Below are positions 6,380-14,244 of a stretch of 17,374 nt of DNA, one piece after another (positions within the stretch are counted from its first letter, which is position 1; each line of letters starts with the position of its first letter). Origin of the DNA: Polaribacter sp. (GTDB lineage Bacteria; Bacteroidota; Bacteroidia; Flavobacteriales; Flavobacteriaceae); contig JAQWIO010000053.1 in assembly GCA_029248845.1 (NCBI GenBank), forward strand, positions 1 to 17,374, in the 5' to 3' direction. The translations under genes were made by a program, and so were the position numbers. The notes below the pieces were generated by a model. The model was not told where the DNA came from and made no database searches. It worked only from the letters and a program-made list of their open reading frames with translations.

Positions 6380-6408
6380 ATCTATAGATAATAGTTTTAT
6401 TACTTTTG
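6380..6408 (+). promoter_or_regulatory. gpsA promoter -7 element with adjacent 10-bp palindrome
   Basis: TACTTTTG at 6401-6408 matches the Bacteroidota -7 consensus TAnnTTTG exactly and lies 21 nt before the gpsA ATG. There is no TTG at the expected -33 distance. That zone instead holds the perfect palindrome ATCTATAGAT (6380-6389), which could be an operator or activator site. Confidence 0.55.
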
Positions 6409-6429
6409 ACGATACAAAATTAATTACAG

Positions 6430-7425
6430 ATGAACGAACAAAAAAAAATTGCAGTCTTAGGAGGGGGAAGTTGGGCAACTGCGATTGTAAAAATGTTGAG
6501 TGAAAATATAGAAACAATAGGTTGGTATATGAGGAGTGAGCAAGCAATTGAGCACATTAAAGCAAATGAACACAACCCTAATTACCTTCGGTCCGCAGAA
6601 CTGAATGCACAGCAACTCGACTTATCTAGTGATATAAATATAACCGTTGCTAATTATGATGTCCTTATTTTTGTAATTCCATCTGCATTTTTAACAAGTG
6701 AATTAACTAAATTAAATACATCTTTAGAGGCTAAAATAATTTTTTCTGCGATTAAAGGGATTGTTCCAGAAACAGGATTGATTATTGGTGAGCATTTTCA
6801 TAAACAGTATAATATTCCATTTGAAAATATTGGTGTAATCACAGGCCCCTGTCACGCAGAAGAGGTTGCCATGGAGCGATTGTCATATTTAACAATCGCA
6901 TGTCAAGATGAAAATAAAGCGAAAATTATAGAAAATTCTTTACAAAGTTGGTATATAAAAACGAAAACGTCTGATGATATTATTGGTACCGAATATGCGG
7001 CCATGTTAAAGAATATTTATGCAGTTGCCGCAGGTATGGCTCATGGATTAGGATATGGAGACAATTTTCAGGCGGTTTTAATGAGTAATGCAATTCGTGA
7101 AATGAAAAGGTTTATCAAAAAAGTACACAAAATGAAGCGAAAGATTAATAATTCAGCTTATTTAGGAGATTTATTAGTTACTGGGTACTCTCTTTTCAGT
7201 AGAAATAGACAGTTTGGAAATATGATTGGCAAAGGGTATACAGTAAAATCTGCACAAATAGAGATGAGCATGATTGCAGAAGGTTATTATGCGACTAAAA
7301 GCGCTTTTAAAATGAAAGAAGAAAAGAATATGAATACTCCTATTATAGATACTGTTTATACTATCTTATACGCGAATAAAAGCCCAAAAAAAGAATTCAA
7401 AAAGTTGACAAATAAATTGGATTAA
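6430..7425 (+). CDS. gpsA: Glycerol-3-phosphate dehydrogenase [NAD(P)+]
   Basis: A 331-residue GpsA, reducing dihydroxyacetone phosphate to sn-glycerol 3-phosphate for phospholipid synthesis in the cytosol. Seen: the Rossmann dinucleotide loop VLGGGSWATA (9-18), SAIKG (106-110, conserved Lys109), ITGPCHAEEVA (137-147), the catalytic LKNIYAVAAG (193-202, Lys194), GDLLVT (246-251) and SRNRQFG (257-263). Starts with MNEQKKIAVLGGGSW at the first ATG behind a good -7 element. About 50 nt separate it from the downstream ACT-like gene on the same strand, so co-transcription is likely. Confidence 0.96.
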   Translation: MNEQKKIAVLGGGSWATAIVKMLSENIETIGWYMRSEQAIEHIKANEHNPNYLRSAELNAQQLDLSSDINITVANYDVLIFVIPSAFLTSELTKLNTSLEAKIIFSAIKGIVPETGLIIGEHFHKQYNIPFENIGVITGPCHAEEVAMERLSYLTIACQDENKAKIIENSLQSWYIKTKTSDDIIGTEYAAMLKNIYAVAAGMAHGLGYGDNFQAVLMSNAIREMKRFIKKVHKMKRKINNSAYLGDLLVTGYSLFSRNRQFGNMIGKGYTVKSAQIEMSMIAEGYYATKSAFKMKEEKNMNTPIIDTVYTILYANKSPKKEFKKLTNKLD

Positions 7426-7474
7426 ATGTTTAATTTTGAACATTAATATAACTTATTAAACAACAGTAATAATA

Positions 7475-8134
7475 ATGAAAACAATACAAGAAGTTGTCGA
7501 AAGCACTATTAGAAAAACCCCTTTCATTGAAGAGGCTTTAAATGAAAAGTTGATTAATGTTTCTTCTTTAGCAAGGATTATCTTACCAGAAGTTTCACTA
7601 GTTTTAAAGAAAAATGTGAAGGTTGGTGCTGTTATGATGGCAATAAATAGGTTGTCTCCAGCAAGTGAATTACGTATTAGAAAGAACATTAAAAAACTCG
7701 CACTAGATTTAGGAGATGTAATTGTGCGCTCTGATTTATGTGATTTTACTTTTAAAAACACTCCTTCTTTATTAAAAGAAATTGCAAAAATTTTAACAAA
7801 ATCATCTGAAAGTTCAGATTATTTTTTAACTGTTTCTCAGGGAATATTTGAGACAAATATTGTTACAAGCAAAAACTTACTACCTTTTGTTTATGAAATT
7901 TTTGAAAAAGAAACGCGAACTCATAGTATGCTTGAATTGGCTTCAATAACCATAAAGTTACCTAAAGAAAATCTTGAACAATCAGGAATTTATTATTTTA
8001 TTTTAAAACAATTAGCTTGGGCGGATATTCCTTTGCAAGAAATTATTTCTACTACAAACGAAATGACAATCGTTGTAAAAGAAGGTGATATTAATCAAAC
8101 TTTCTCTATTCTAATGGATATGAAATTAAGCTAA
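7475..8134 (+). CDS. Conserved protein of unknown function, probable C-terminal ACT-like domains
   Basis: A 219-residue soluble protein without a signal peptide or membrane segment. The N-terminal ~90 residues look helical (MKTIQEVVESTIRKTPFIEE, then ARIILPEVSLVLKKNVKVGA). The C-terminal part has two beta-alpha-beta-like units (about 90-150, YFLTVSQGIFETNIVTS; and 153-219, SITIKLPKENLEQSGIYYFI, then EMTIVVKEGDINQTFSILMD), reminiscent of the paired ACT domains of aspartate kinases. The kinase domain itself is absent. I recall similar flavobacterial proteins being labelled aspartate kinase or hypothetical, but the label would be wrong for catalysis. It follows gpsA and precedes the MFS gene by 3 nt, implying an operon. 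Role unknown; an amino-acid-sensing function is only an inference. Confidence 0.7.
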   Translation: MKTIQEVVESTIRKTPFIEEALNEKLINVSSLARIILPEVSLVLKKNVKVGAVMMAINRLSPASELRIRKNIKKLALDLGDVIVRSDLCDFTFKNTPSLLKEIAKILTKSSESSDYFLTVSQGIFETNIVTSKNLLPFVYEIFEKETRTHSMLELASITIKLPKENLEQSGIYYFILKQLAWADIPLQEIISTTNEMTIVVKEGDINQTFSILMDMKLS

Positions 8135-8137
8135 TAG

Positions 8138-9403
8138 ATGGGCAAACAAGACCCGTATGCTGCTCTTAGGATAAAGGAGTTTAATATTTTCTTACTTGTT
8201 AGATTCCTTCTTGTTTTTGGTTGGTCTATGCAGTTTATTGTCATTGAATGGCAAGTGTATTCTATCACAAAAGATCCTTTATCTCTCGGAATAATTGGCT
8301 TAATGGAAATCATTCCCGCCTTTACAATGGCCTTGTTTGCTGGTCACATTGTAGATCAAAATGAAAAAAGAAATTTATTAGCTATTTGTACAGCTGCTTT
8401 CTCTTTTATAAGTCTTGGGTTGTTTTTATTAACATCAGAAAGGATCATCGCAAACTGGTCTACAAACGCTATTTTATATTCTATTTATGGGTTGGTTTTT
8501 TTTGGTGGTTTTTTACGCTCATTCTTTGGTCCAACAATTTTTTCTCTAGTAGCGCTATTAGTACCCAAAAAAATATATCCTAATGCTGCAACTTGGAGCA
8601 CAAGTACCTGGAAAACCGCAGCTGTTTCTGGAGCTCTCTTTGGTGGTTTTTTTATTAGTTGGGTTGGGGTTGACAAAACATTATGTCTTGTTTTTATTCT
8701 AGTAATTTTATCATTTATTGTACTTTTTCAAATAAAAAAGAAACCTATTTTAAATAAAAAAATAGGTGAACCAATGTTAAAAAGTCTAAAAACAGGAGTA
8801 CAATTCGTATTTAAAAATAAGGTTATTTTAGGAGTATTAACCTTAGATATGATTGCTGTTTTATTTGGTGGAACCGTTGCAATTTTATCCGTTTTTGCAC
8901 AAGATATTTTAAATGTTGGTCCTGAAGGTTTTGGTATCTTAAATGCATCTATATCTTTAGGTAGTATTCTTACTATGTTTGTAACAACATACATTCCTAT
9001 CAATAAAAATACAGGTAAAAAAATGCTATTCTCCGTTTTTATTTTTGGTTTAAGTATCATTGCCTTCGGACTTTCATCTATTTTCTGGTTAAGCATTTTA
9101 GCACTATTTATAAGTGGCGCAGCAGACGGTATTTCTATGGTAATTAGACAAACTATTTTACAATTAAAAACACCAGATGATATGCGGGGAAGGGTTTCTT
9201 CCGTTAATTCAATGTTTGTTGGTTCTTCAAATGAATTAGGTGCTTTTGAAAGCGGTTTAGCTGCCAAGTTAGTAGGACCAGTAATAGCTGTAGTATTTGG
9301 GGGAACGATGACTTTAATCACTACTATTGCTTCAGGAGTCTTAAACCCTACCCTGAGAAATTTAGATTTAACTGAAGAGATAAAATCAAAGGAGGAAGGG
9401 TAA
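8138..9403 (+). CDS. MFS transporter (MFS_3/EntS-like exporter branch)
   Basis: A 421-residue inner-membrane protein with about 10-12 hydrophobic segments. Features of the major facilitator superfamily: a loop AGHIVDQNEKRN after the second helix (motif-A position), a central hydrophilic loop around residues 195-220 (KKKPILNKKIGEP), and DDMRGRVSSVNSMFVGSSNELG (about 347-368), typical of the MFS_3 group that includes enterobactin-type exporters. The substrate is unknown. It starts 3 nt after the stop of the ACT-like gene (ATG 8138) and so is likely translated from the same mRNA. The C-terminus is charged and cytoplasmic (TEEIKSKEEG). Confidence 0.85.
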   Translation: MGKQDPYAALRIKEFNIFLLVRFLLVFGWSMQFIVIEWQVYSITKDPLSLGIIGLMEIIPAFTMALFAGHIVDQNEKRNLLAICTAAFSFISLGLFLLTSERIIANWSTNAILYSIYGLVFFGGFLRSFFGPTIFSLVALLVPKKIYPNAATWSTSTWKTAAVSGALFGGFFISWVGVDKTLCLVFILVILSFIVLFQIKKKPILNKKIGEPMLKSLKTGVQFVFKNKVILGVLTLDMIAVLFGGTVAILSVFAQDILNVGPEGFGILNASISLGSILTMFVTTYIPINKNTGKKMLFSVFIFGLSIIAFGLSSIFWLSILALFISGAADGISMVIRQTILQLKTPDDMRGRVSSVNSMFVGSSNELGAFESGLAAKLVGPVIAVVFGGTMTLITTIASGVLNPTLRNLDLTEEIKSKEEG

Positions 9404-9478
9404 AAATTAAAAAAAGAAAATTTTAAAATATGCTCTTTTGAATTAATTATTACCTTTATAATAAATAAAAATACTTTT

Positions 9479-10954
9479 ATGGAATTTGGTTTTCTTTCAG
9501 TAATACCCTCAATTTTTGCGATTATCCTAGCCTTAAGAACTAAGCAGGTTTATATTGCCTTGTTGTTTGGAATTTGGTTTTCTTGGTTGATTATTGAAAA
9601 CTGGAACCCTTTAACAGGAACCTTAGCCATGATTGAAAGTCTGGTAAATGTATTTCAATCTGTAGGGAACACAAGAACAATTATATTCAGTGCCTTGGTG
9701 GGAGCTTTGCTCATTTTTATTCAATATTCAAGAGGTGTTGAGGGGTTTATCAATATTTTAAACAAACAATTGGAAAAGTTAGAAGCGAAAAAATCGGGCT
9801 ATAGTAGAGTAATGGTCCAGGTTTTAGCTACTGTAACAGGATTGTTGTTGTTTGTAGAAACAAGTATCAGTTCTTTAACCGTAGGAACTTTATATAGACC
9901 AATTTTTGACAAGTTAAAAATACCAAGAGAAAAGTTAGCTTATATAGCAGACTCAAGTTCTGCACCTTCGTCAATTTTAATACCTTTTAATGCTTGGGGT
10001 GCTTTTATAATGGGCTTGTTATTAACACAAGGAGTTGACAAACCTTTTTCTGTAATGATGGCTTCGATCAAATACAACTTTTATCCTTTGTTAGCAATTG
10101 TTATTGTTTTTATTATCATTTTTATAAAAAAAGATTTTGGGCCAATGAAAAAAGCTGAGAAAAGAACTAAAGAAACAGGTCAATTAATGAATGCAAATTC
10201 GAAACCAATGGTTTCTGATGAGGTTACTTCATTTCCGCCAAAAGAAGGAATTTCTGCAAAAGCATATAACATGATTGTTCCATTATTAGTGATGGTCTTG
10301 ATGATGCCAATTAATTTAATATATACAGGTTGGGATACTGTGAAAACTGCTACTTCATTTTTAAACCATGCGTCACTTGCAATTGGACAAGGCTCGGGCT
10401 CTTCTTCTGTTTTATACGCGGTAATCACATCCCTCTTAGTAACGATAACGATGTATCTTATTCAAGGAATTATGAATGCAAAAGAGGCTGTAAACTTAAC
10501 CTTAAAAGGAATTAGTGAGTTAATGCCATTAGCTTTATTGATGTTGTTGGCATTCGCAATTGGTGATGCTTGTAAAGAGTTAGAAACAGGAATATATGTA
10601 GCAAATACAACTAAAGAATGGTTGTCGCCAGAATTATTACCAGCAGTTGTTTTTATAATTAGTTCCTTTATTGCATTTTCAACAGGAACATCTTGGGGAA
10701 CATTTGCGATTATGTTAGCAATTTCAATTCCCATGTCAAATATTCATGGAGCTGATTTAACGATTGTTATTGCAGCCTCTTTAGGAGGAGGTATTTTTGG
10801 AGATCACTGTTCGCCAATTTCTGACACCTCTATAATCTCCTCTATGGCTTCAGCAAGTGACCATATTGATCATGTAAAAACACAATTACCCTATGCTTTA
10901 ATTGGAGGTGTAATTACTGTTATTCTGTATTTGATTATTGGCTTCTTTAGCTGA
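9479..10954 (+). CDS. Na+/H+ antiporter, NhaC family
   Basis: A 491-residue polytopic inner-membrane protein with about 10-12 hydrophobic stretches. Diagnostic segments are FVETSISSLTVGTLYRPIFD (about 135-154), ADSSSAPSSILIPFNAWGAF (about 157-176) and GIFGDHCSPISDTSIISSMA (about 437-456), the conserved polar sequences of NhaC-type antiporters; the D/S/T residues within them are likely in the ion path. A hydrophilic insert around 220-255 (KKAEKRTKETGQL, then VSDEVTSFPPKEGISAK) separates the two halves. It would exchange cytoplasmic Na+ for external H+, fitting a marine lifestyle. The gap of 75 nt from the MFS gene shows no convincing promoter or terminator. Confidence 0.9.
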   Translation: MEFGFLSVIPSIFAIILALRTKQVYIALLFGIWFSWLIIENWNPLTGTLAMIESLVNVFQSVGNTRTIIFSALVGALLIFIQYSRGVEGFINILNKQLEKLEAKKSGYSRVMVQVLATVTGLLLFVETSISSLTVGTLYRPIFDKLKIPREKLAYIADSSSAPSSILIPFNAWGAFIMGLLLTQGVDKPFSVMMASIKYNFYPLLAIVIVFIIIFIKKDFGPMKKAEKRTKETGQLMNANSKPMVSDEVTSFPPKEGISAKAYNMIVPLLVMVLMMPINLIYTGWDTVKTATSFLNHASLAIGQGSGSSSVLYAVITSLLVTITMYLIQGIMNAKEAVNLTLKGISELMPLALLMLLAFAIGDACKELETGIYVANTTKEWLSPELLPAVVFIISSFIAFSTGTSWGTFAIMLAISIPMSNIHGADLTIVIAASLGGGIFGDHCSPISDTSIISSMASASDHIDHVKTQLPYALIGGVITVILYLIIGFFS

Positions 10955-10958
10955 TGCA

Positions 10959-10988
10959 GGTTTTTAATTAAAAGAAATCAAAAAAAAC
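10959..10988. terminator. Weak inverted repeat after nhaC (convergent region)
   Basis: GGTTTTT (10959-10965) and AAAAACC (10982-10988) form a 7-bp stem with a 16-nt loop just after the nhaC stop. No U-tract follows on the plus strand. The 69-nt gap to the convergent unknown gene shows nothing stronger, so this is a tentative terminator. Confidence 0.25.
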
Positions 10989-11023
10989 CATTATAAATTA
11001 TATCTTCCCTGACTTATAAGGTT

Positions 11024-11419
11024 TTAATGAGCTAAAATACCGCGTTTTTTTAATTCAGGAATCATACGCAAAGCAGCTTCTTTAATTGTATTTTCTTTAA
11101 AAATAAAGGTTTTCTCATACAGAGTATTTCCTTCGAAGAATGTAACTTGAAATCGGTTGTTGAGTCTAAATAAATCAGGCTGTATGAATTCAATTTTAGC
11201 AAAAGAGTTGGCAGGAAGCTTGTTTAATTTCTTACGCAATAAAGAAGTGGTTTTTGTTTCAGAAAAGCCTTGAGAAACGACTACCATCATTTCTAAATCA
11301 GTATTTTTATTGTTGATGATATATACATTCCAATCATCTGTTTTATAAATTTCATTGAATTCATAAACGATTGCAACCTCTATATCTGTAACTTCAGGAA
11401 TATGTATGTCTTTTTTCAT
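11024..11419 (-). CDS. Conserved protein of unknown function downstream of pheS
   Basis: A 131-residue soluble protein with no signal peptide or membrane span. It is mixed alpha/beta, with alternating strands such as TDIEVAIVYEFNEIYKTDDW, LEMMVVVSQGFSETKTTSLL and FRLNNRFQVTFFEGNTLYEK, ending in a helix (IKEAALRMIPELKKRGILAH). I do not recognise a domain. I recall short proteins of this kind in Flavobacteriaceae beside pheS, sometimes mislabelled phenylalanyl-tRNA synthetase alpha subunit; no synthetase motif is present here. It is 124 nt downstream of pheS on the same strand, so read-through is possible, but no terminator or promoter is clear in the gap. Start ATG at 11419. Confidence 0.65.
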   Translation of the reverse strand: MKKDIHIPEVTDIEVAIVYEFNEIYKTDDWNVYIINNKNTDLEMMVVVSQGFSETKTTSLLRKKLNKLPANSFAKIEFIQPDLFRLNNRFQVTFFEGNTLYEKTFIFKENTIKEAALRMIPELKKRGILAH

Positions 11420-11543
11420 GAATTATAATTTACAAAAGAGTATAAAATTTCATCAACTTCATTCGTTTAAAAAATCAAATTAAATTTTCCTAATTTGTAT
11501 AGTTATTGTGTGTTTTCGTCCCAAAACGGTGAAAAGGAATTCA

Positions 11544-12563
11544 CTATATAACAGATTTAAATTGCTCTAAGAAACGTTTGTCATTTTCGTAAAACATTCT
11601 AATATCAGGAACCTGATATAATAACATAGCAATACGTTCTATTCCCATACCAAAGGCGTAGCCAGAATATTTAGTAGAGTCGATGTTTGCATTTTTCAAC
11701 ACATTAGGGTCCACCATTCCACACCCCATAATTTCTAACCAACCAGTACCTTTGGTAATTCTATAATCAGTTTCAGTTTCTAATCCCCAATAAATATCCA
11801 CCTCTGCACTTGGCTCTGTAAACGGAAAATAAGAGGGGCGTAAACGTATTTTAGACTTTCCAAACATCTCTTTAGTAAAGTATAAAAGTGTTTGTTTTAA
11901 ATCAGCAAAAGAAACATCAGTATCAATATATAGACCTTCCACTTGATGAAAAATACAATGTGCGCGTGCAGAAATATCTTCATTTCTAAAAACTCTACCT
12001 GGAGAAATTGTTCTTATGGGGGGATTATTTTCTTCCATATATCGAACCTGTACAGATGAAGTATGCGTCCTTAATAGAATATCTGGATTTTGCTCAATAA
12101 AGAACGTGTCTTGCATGTCTCTTGCGGGATGGTATTCAGGTAGATTTAAGGCTGTAAAGTTGTGCCAGTCATCTTCAATTTCTGGCCCTTCAGAAACGGT
12201 AAAACCAATTCTATTAAAAACATCAATAATTTGATTTTTCACCAGTGAAATAGGATGGCGAGAACCAAGGTTAATAGGTTCTGATGGACGCGTTAAATCT
12301 CCATAAAAAGAGCTTTTGGCAGTAGTGTTTTCTAAAGCGTTATTCAATTCAGCAACCTTTGTTTCAGCAGCTTTTTTTAAGCTATTCAAGGCTTGTCCAA
12401 AATCTTTGCGTAAGCTAGCATCCACATTTTTAAATTCTGAAAATAAATCTTTTAACAAGCCTTTACTTCCTAGATATTTTATTCTAAAAGTTTCAACTTC
12501 ATCCTTCGTTGTTGCATTAAATGAAGTTACATCACCAATTAACTCTTTTACTTTGTCTAACAT
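11544..12563 (-). CDS. pheS: Phenylalanyl-tRNA synthetase alpha subunit
   Basis: A 339-residue class II aminoacyl-tRNA synthetase catalytic subunit (partner of PheT, not in this window), attaching phenylalanine to tRNA-Phe. Seen: an N-terminal coiled-coil arm (about 1-85), GSRHPISLV (100-108), LLRTHTSSVQVR (163-174), class II motif 2 ISPGRVFRNEDISARAHCIF (186-205), FPFTEPSAEVD (246-256) and motif 3 AFGMGIERIAML (303-314). Length is normal. It diverges from gdhA across 196 nt; a TAAATTTG element 20 nt upstream of its ATG is a likely -7 box. Confidence 0.97.
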   Translation of the reverse strand: MLDKVKELIGDVTSFNATTKDEVETFRIKYLGSKGLLKDLFSEFKNVDASLRKDFGQALNSLKKAAETKVAELNNALENTTAKSSFYGDLTRPSEPINLGSRHPISLVKNQIIDVFNRIGFTVSEGPEIEDDWHNFTALNLPEYHPARDMQDTFFIEQNPDILLRTHTSSVQVRYMEENNPPIRTISPGRVFRNEDISARAHCIFHQVEGLYIDTDVSFADLKQTLLYFTKEMFGKSKIRLRPSYFPFTEPSAEVDIYWGLETETDYRITKGTGWLEIMGCGMVDPNVLKNANIDSTKYSGYAFGMGIERIAMLLYQVPDIRMFYENDKRFLEQFKSVI

Positions 12564-12583
12564 TTTCGAAGATAATTAAGAGG

Positions 12584-12591
12584 CAAATTTA
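12584..12591 (-). promoter_or_regulatory. Candidate pheS -7 element (TAAATTTG)
   Basis: On the minus strand TAAATTTG (12591-12584) matches TAnnTTTG exactly and ends 20 nt before the pheS ATG. No TTG is found at the usual 17-20 nt spacing upstream, so only the -7 half is supported. Confidence 0.45.
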
Positions 12592-12625
12592 ATCTTTTTT
12601 AAAGAGTTTTATATTGTATTTATCA

Positions 12626-12671
12626 AGAAAACCATAACAGCAATCGAAATCGATTGAAATAAGGGTTTTCT
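12626..12671. promoter_or_regulatory. Nested symmetric dyad between pheS and gdhA
   Basis: Two inverted repeats share one centre (12648/12649). The outer arms are AGAAAACC (12626-12633) and GGTTTTCT (12664-12671), 8 bp; the inner arms are CAATCG (12641-12646) and CGATTG (12651-12656), 6 bp, around AAAT. They are separated by exactly 7 nt on each side. The element sits upstream of both proposed promoters. Because genes diverge from here, a terminator role is unlikely and an operator for a dimeric or tetrameric regulator is the simpler reading. Confidence 0.55.
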
Positions 12672-12697
12672 ATAAAATTATTTTATTTATTTTAAAT

Positions 12698-12725
12698 TTG
12701 TGATATTGAAAAATAACTATCTTTA
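12698..12725 (+). promoter_or_regulatory. gdhA promoter candidate
   Basis: TTG (12698-12700), a 17-nt spacer, then TATCTTTA (12718-12725), matching TAnnTTTG in all but the last base. The expected transcript start is near 12732, about 28 nt before the gdhA ATG. The nested dyad ends 26 nt upstream of the -33 box, a position that would suit an activator. Confidence 0.5.
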
Positions 12726-12759
12726 CGGCATTAAATTGTTATTAATATCATAAAAAAGT

Positions 12760-14115
12760 ATGGAAATAAGTATCAAATCTAAAATTGATGGATTCATGGA
12801 ATTGGTTAAAATAAGAAATAACCATGAACCAGAGTTTATACAAGCTGTAAAAGAGGTTGCAGAAACAGTCATACCTTATATCATAAAAAATGATATCTAT
12901 CACGGCAAAAACATCCTTTTAAGGATGGTAGAACCAGAGCGTCTAGTCTCTTTTAGAGTCACTTGGGTTGATGACAACGGAGAAATTCAGGTTAACAGAG
13001 GGTACAGAGTTCAAATGAATTCTGCAATTGGCCCCTATAAAGGAGGTTTGCGTTTTCATCCAACAGTAAATGCAAGTATTTTAAAGTTTTTAGCATTTGA
13101 GCAAGTCTTTAAAAACTCATTAACAACCCTGCCTATGGGTGGAGGAAAGGGAGGGTCTGATTTTGATCCTAAAGGAAAGTCAGACAATGAAATGATGCGT
13201 TTTTGTCACGCTTTTATGAGTGAATTATTCAGACATATTGGAGCAAATACAGATGTCCCTGCAGGAGATATCGGAGTTGGTGGTCGTGAAATAGGTTTTA
13301 TGTTTGGAATGTATAAAAAATTAAACAACGAATTTACAGGTGTTTTAACAGGAAAAGGAGCTTCTTGGGGAGGTTCTCTAATAAGACCAGAGGCAACGGG
13401 TTATGGAACGGTTTATTTTGCGGAAAACATGTTGAAACGAAAAAAAGATACTTTTAGAGGAAAAAAAGTAGTAATCTCTGGTGCTGGAAATGTTGCTCAA
13501 TATGCAGCTGAAAAAGCAATTGAATTAGGGGCAACTGTATTAACATTATCGGATTCTGGTGGATATATTTTAGACTTAGAAGGGATTAACCGAGAAAAGT
13601 TGAAGTATATTATGTTTATTAAAAACGAAAAAAGGGGTAGAATTGCAGAGTATTTAGAAAAATATCCAAAAGCAAAGTATATATCAGGAAAAAGACCCTG
13701 GTCTGTAAAATGCGATATTGCTTTGCCTTGTGCAACACAAAATGAATTGAACGGAGAGGATGCAAAAGCATTAGTTTCAAATGGGTGTATGTGTGTCTCA
13801 GAAGGGGCAAACATGCCTTCTACACCAGAAGCAATTCATGAATTTCAAAAGGCAAAAATTTTATTCGCTCCAGGTAAAGCTTCCAATGCTGGTGGTGTTG
13901 CAACCTCAGGCTTAGAAATGAGTCAAAACTCATTACGCCTAAGTTGGTCCCGTAAAGAAGTAGATGAAAAGCTAAAAGATATTATGGAAGATATTCATGA
14001 CTCTTGTGTACAATTTGGGACAAATGACGACGGTACTATAGATTATATTAAAGGAGCAAATATTGCCGGTTTTGTAAAAGTTGCAGACGCTATGTTGGCA
14101 CAAGGAGTCGTGTAA
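12760..14115 (+). CDS. gdhA: NADP-specific glutamate dehydrogenase
   Basis: A 451-residue hexameric-type Glu dehydrogenase making glutamate from 2-oxoglutarate, ammonium and NADPH. Seen: RGYRVQMNSAIGPYKGGLRFH (residues 80-100, substrate Lys94), PMGGGKGGSDFDPKGKSD (125-142, catalytic Lys130), PAGDIGVGGREIG (167-179, Asp170), the Rossmann loop SGAGNVAQYAA (240-250), SEGANMPSTPEA and KASNAGGVATSGLEM. The length and the GKGGSDFDPKGKSD signature match the biosynthetic NADP enzymes such as E. coli GdhA. It diverges from pheS. Nitrogen-responsive control is likely by analogy, and the dyad upstream is a candidate site. Confidence 0.97.
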   Translation: MEISIKSKIDGFMELVKIRNNHEPEFIQAVKEVAETVIPYIIKNDIYHGKNILLRMVEPERLVSFRVTWVDDNGEIQVNRGYRVQMNSAIGPYKGGLRFHPTVNASILKFLAFEQVFKNSLTTLPMGGGKGGSDFDPKGKSDNEMMRFCHAFMSELFRHIGANTDVPAGDIGVGGREIGFMFGMYKKLNNEFTGVLTGKGASWGGSLIRPEATGYGTVYFAENMLKRKKDTFRGKKVVISGAGNVAQYAAEKAIELGATVLTLSDSGGYILDLEGINREKLKYIMFIKNEKRGRIAEYLEKYPKAKYISGKRPWSVKCDIALPCATQNELNGEDAKALVSNGCMCVSEGANMPSTPEAIHEFQKAKILFAPGKASNAGGVATSGLEMSQNSLRLSWSRKEVDEKLKDIMEDIHDSCVQFGTNDDGTIDYIKGANIAGFVKVADAMLAQGVV

Positions 14116-14168
14116 GACTTTGAATTTAAATTTATAAAAACGGATCAATTTATCGATGTGTTTTTTGT

Positions 14169-14219
14169 GTACTCTATTTTAAAATAGTACTCTTTAAAAA
14201 ATAAAAAAGTAACTTTTTT
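14169..14219 (+). terminator. gdhA downstream hairpins (palindrome plus AT terminator-like stem)
   Basis: First a perfect 14-bp palindrome CTATTTTAAAATAG (14174-14187), flanked by GTAC at 14169-14172 and 14187-14190. Then AAAAAAG (14203-14209), loop TAA, CTTTTTT (14213-14219), a hairpin whose 3' arm doubles as a U-tract. Together they are a plausible but GC-poor terminator for gdhA, just before the hydrolase gene. Confidence 0.45.
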
Positions 14220-14244
14220 ATTGTTAAATTAATTTTTAAACGAA

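Noticed and set aside
8728..9321. 197-codon open frame antisense to the MFS gene
   Set aside because: Long, but it mirrors the transporter's hydrophobic codons and has proline/lysine-rich low-complexity content and no start context; a shadow.
9404..9478. Promoter between the MFS and NhaC genes
   Set aside because: TACCTTTA at 9451 resembles a -7 box, but the nearest TTG is only 10 nt upstream, too close for the usual spacing.
13497..13814. 105-codon open frame antisense to gdhA
   Set aside because: Lies completely within the conserved gdhA coding region and shows no protein-family features.
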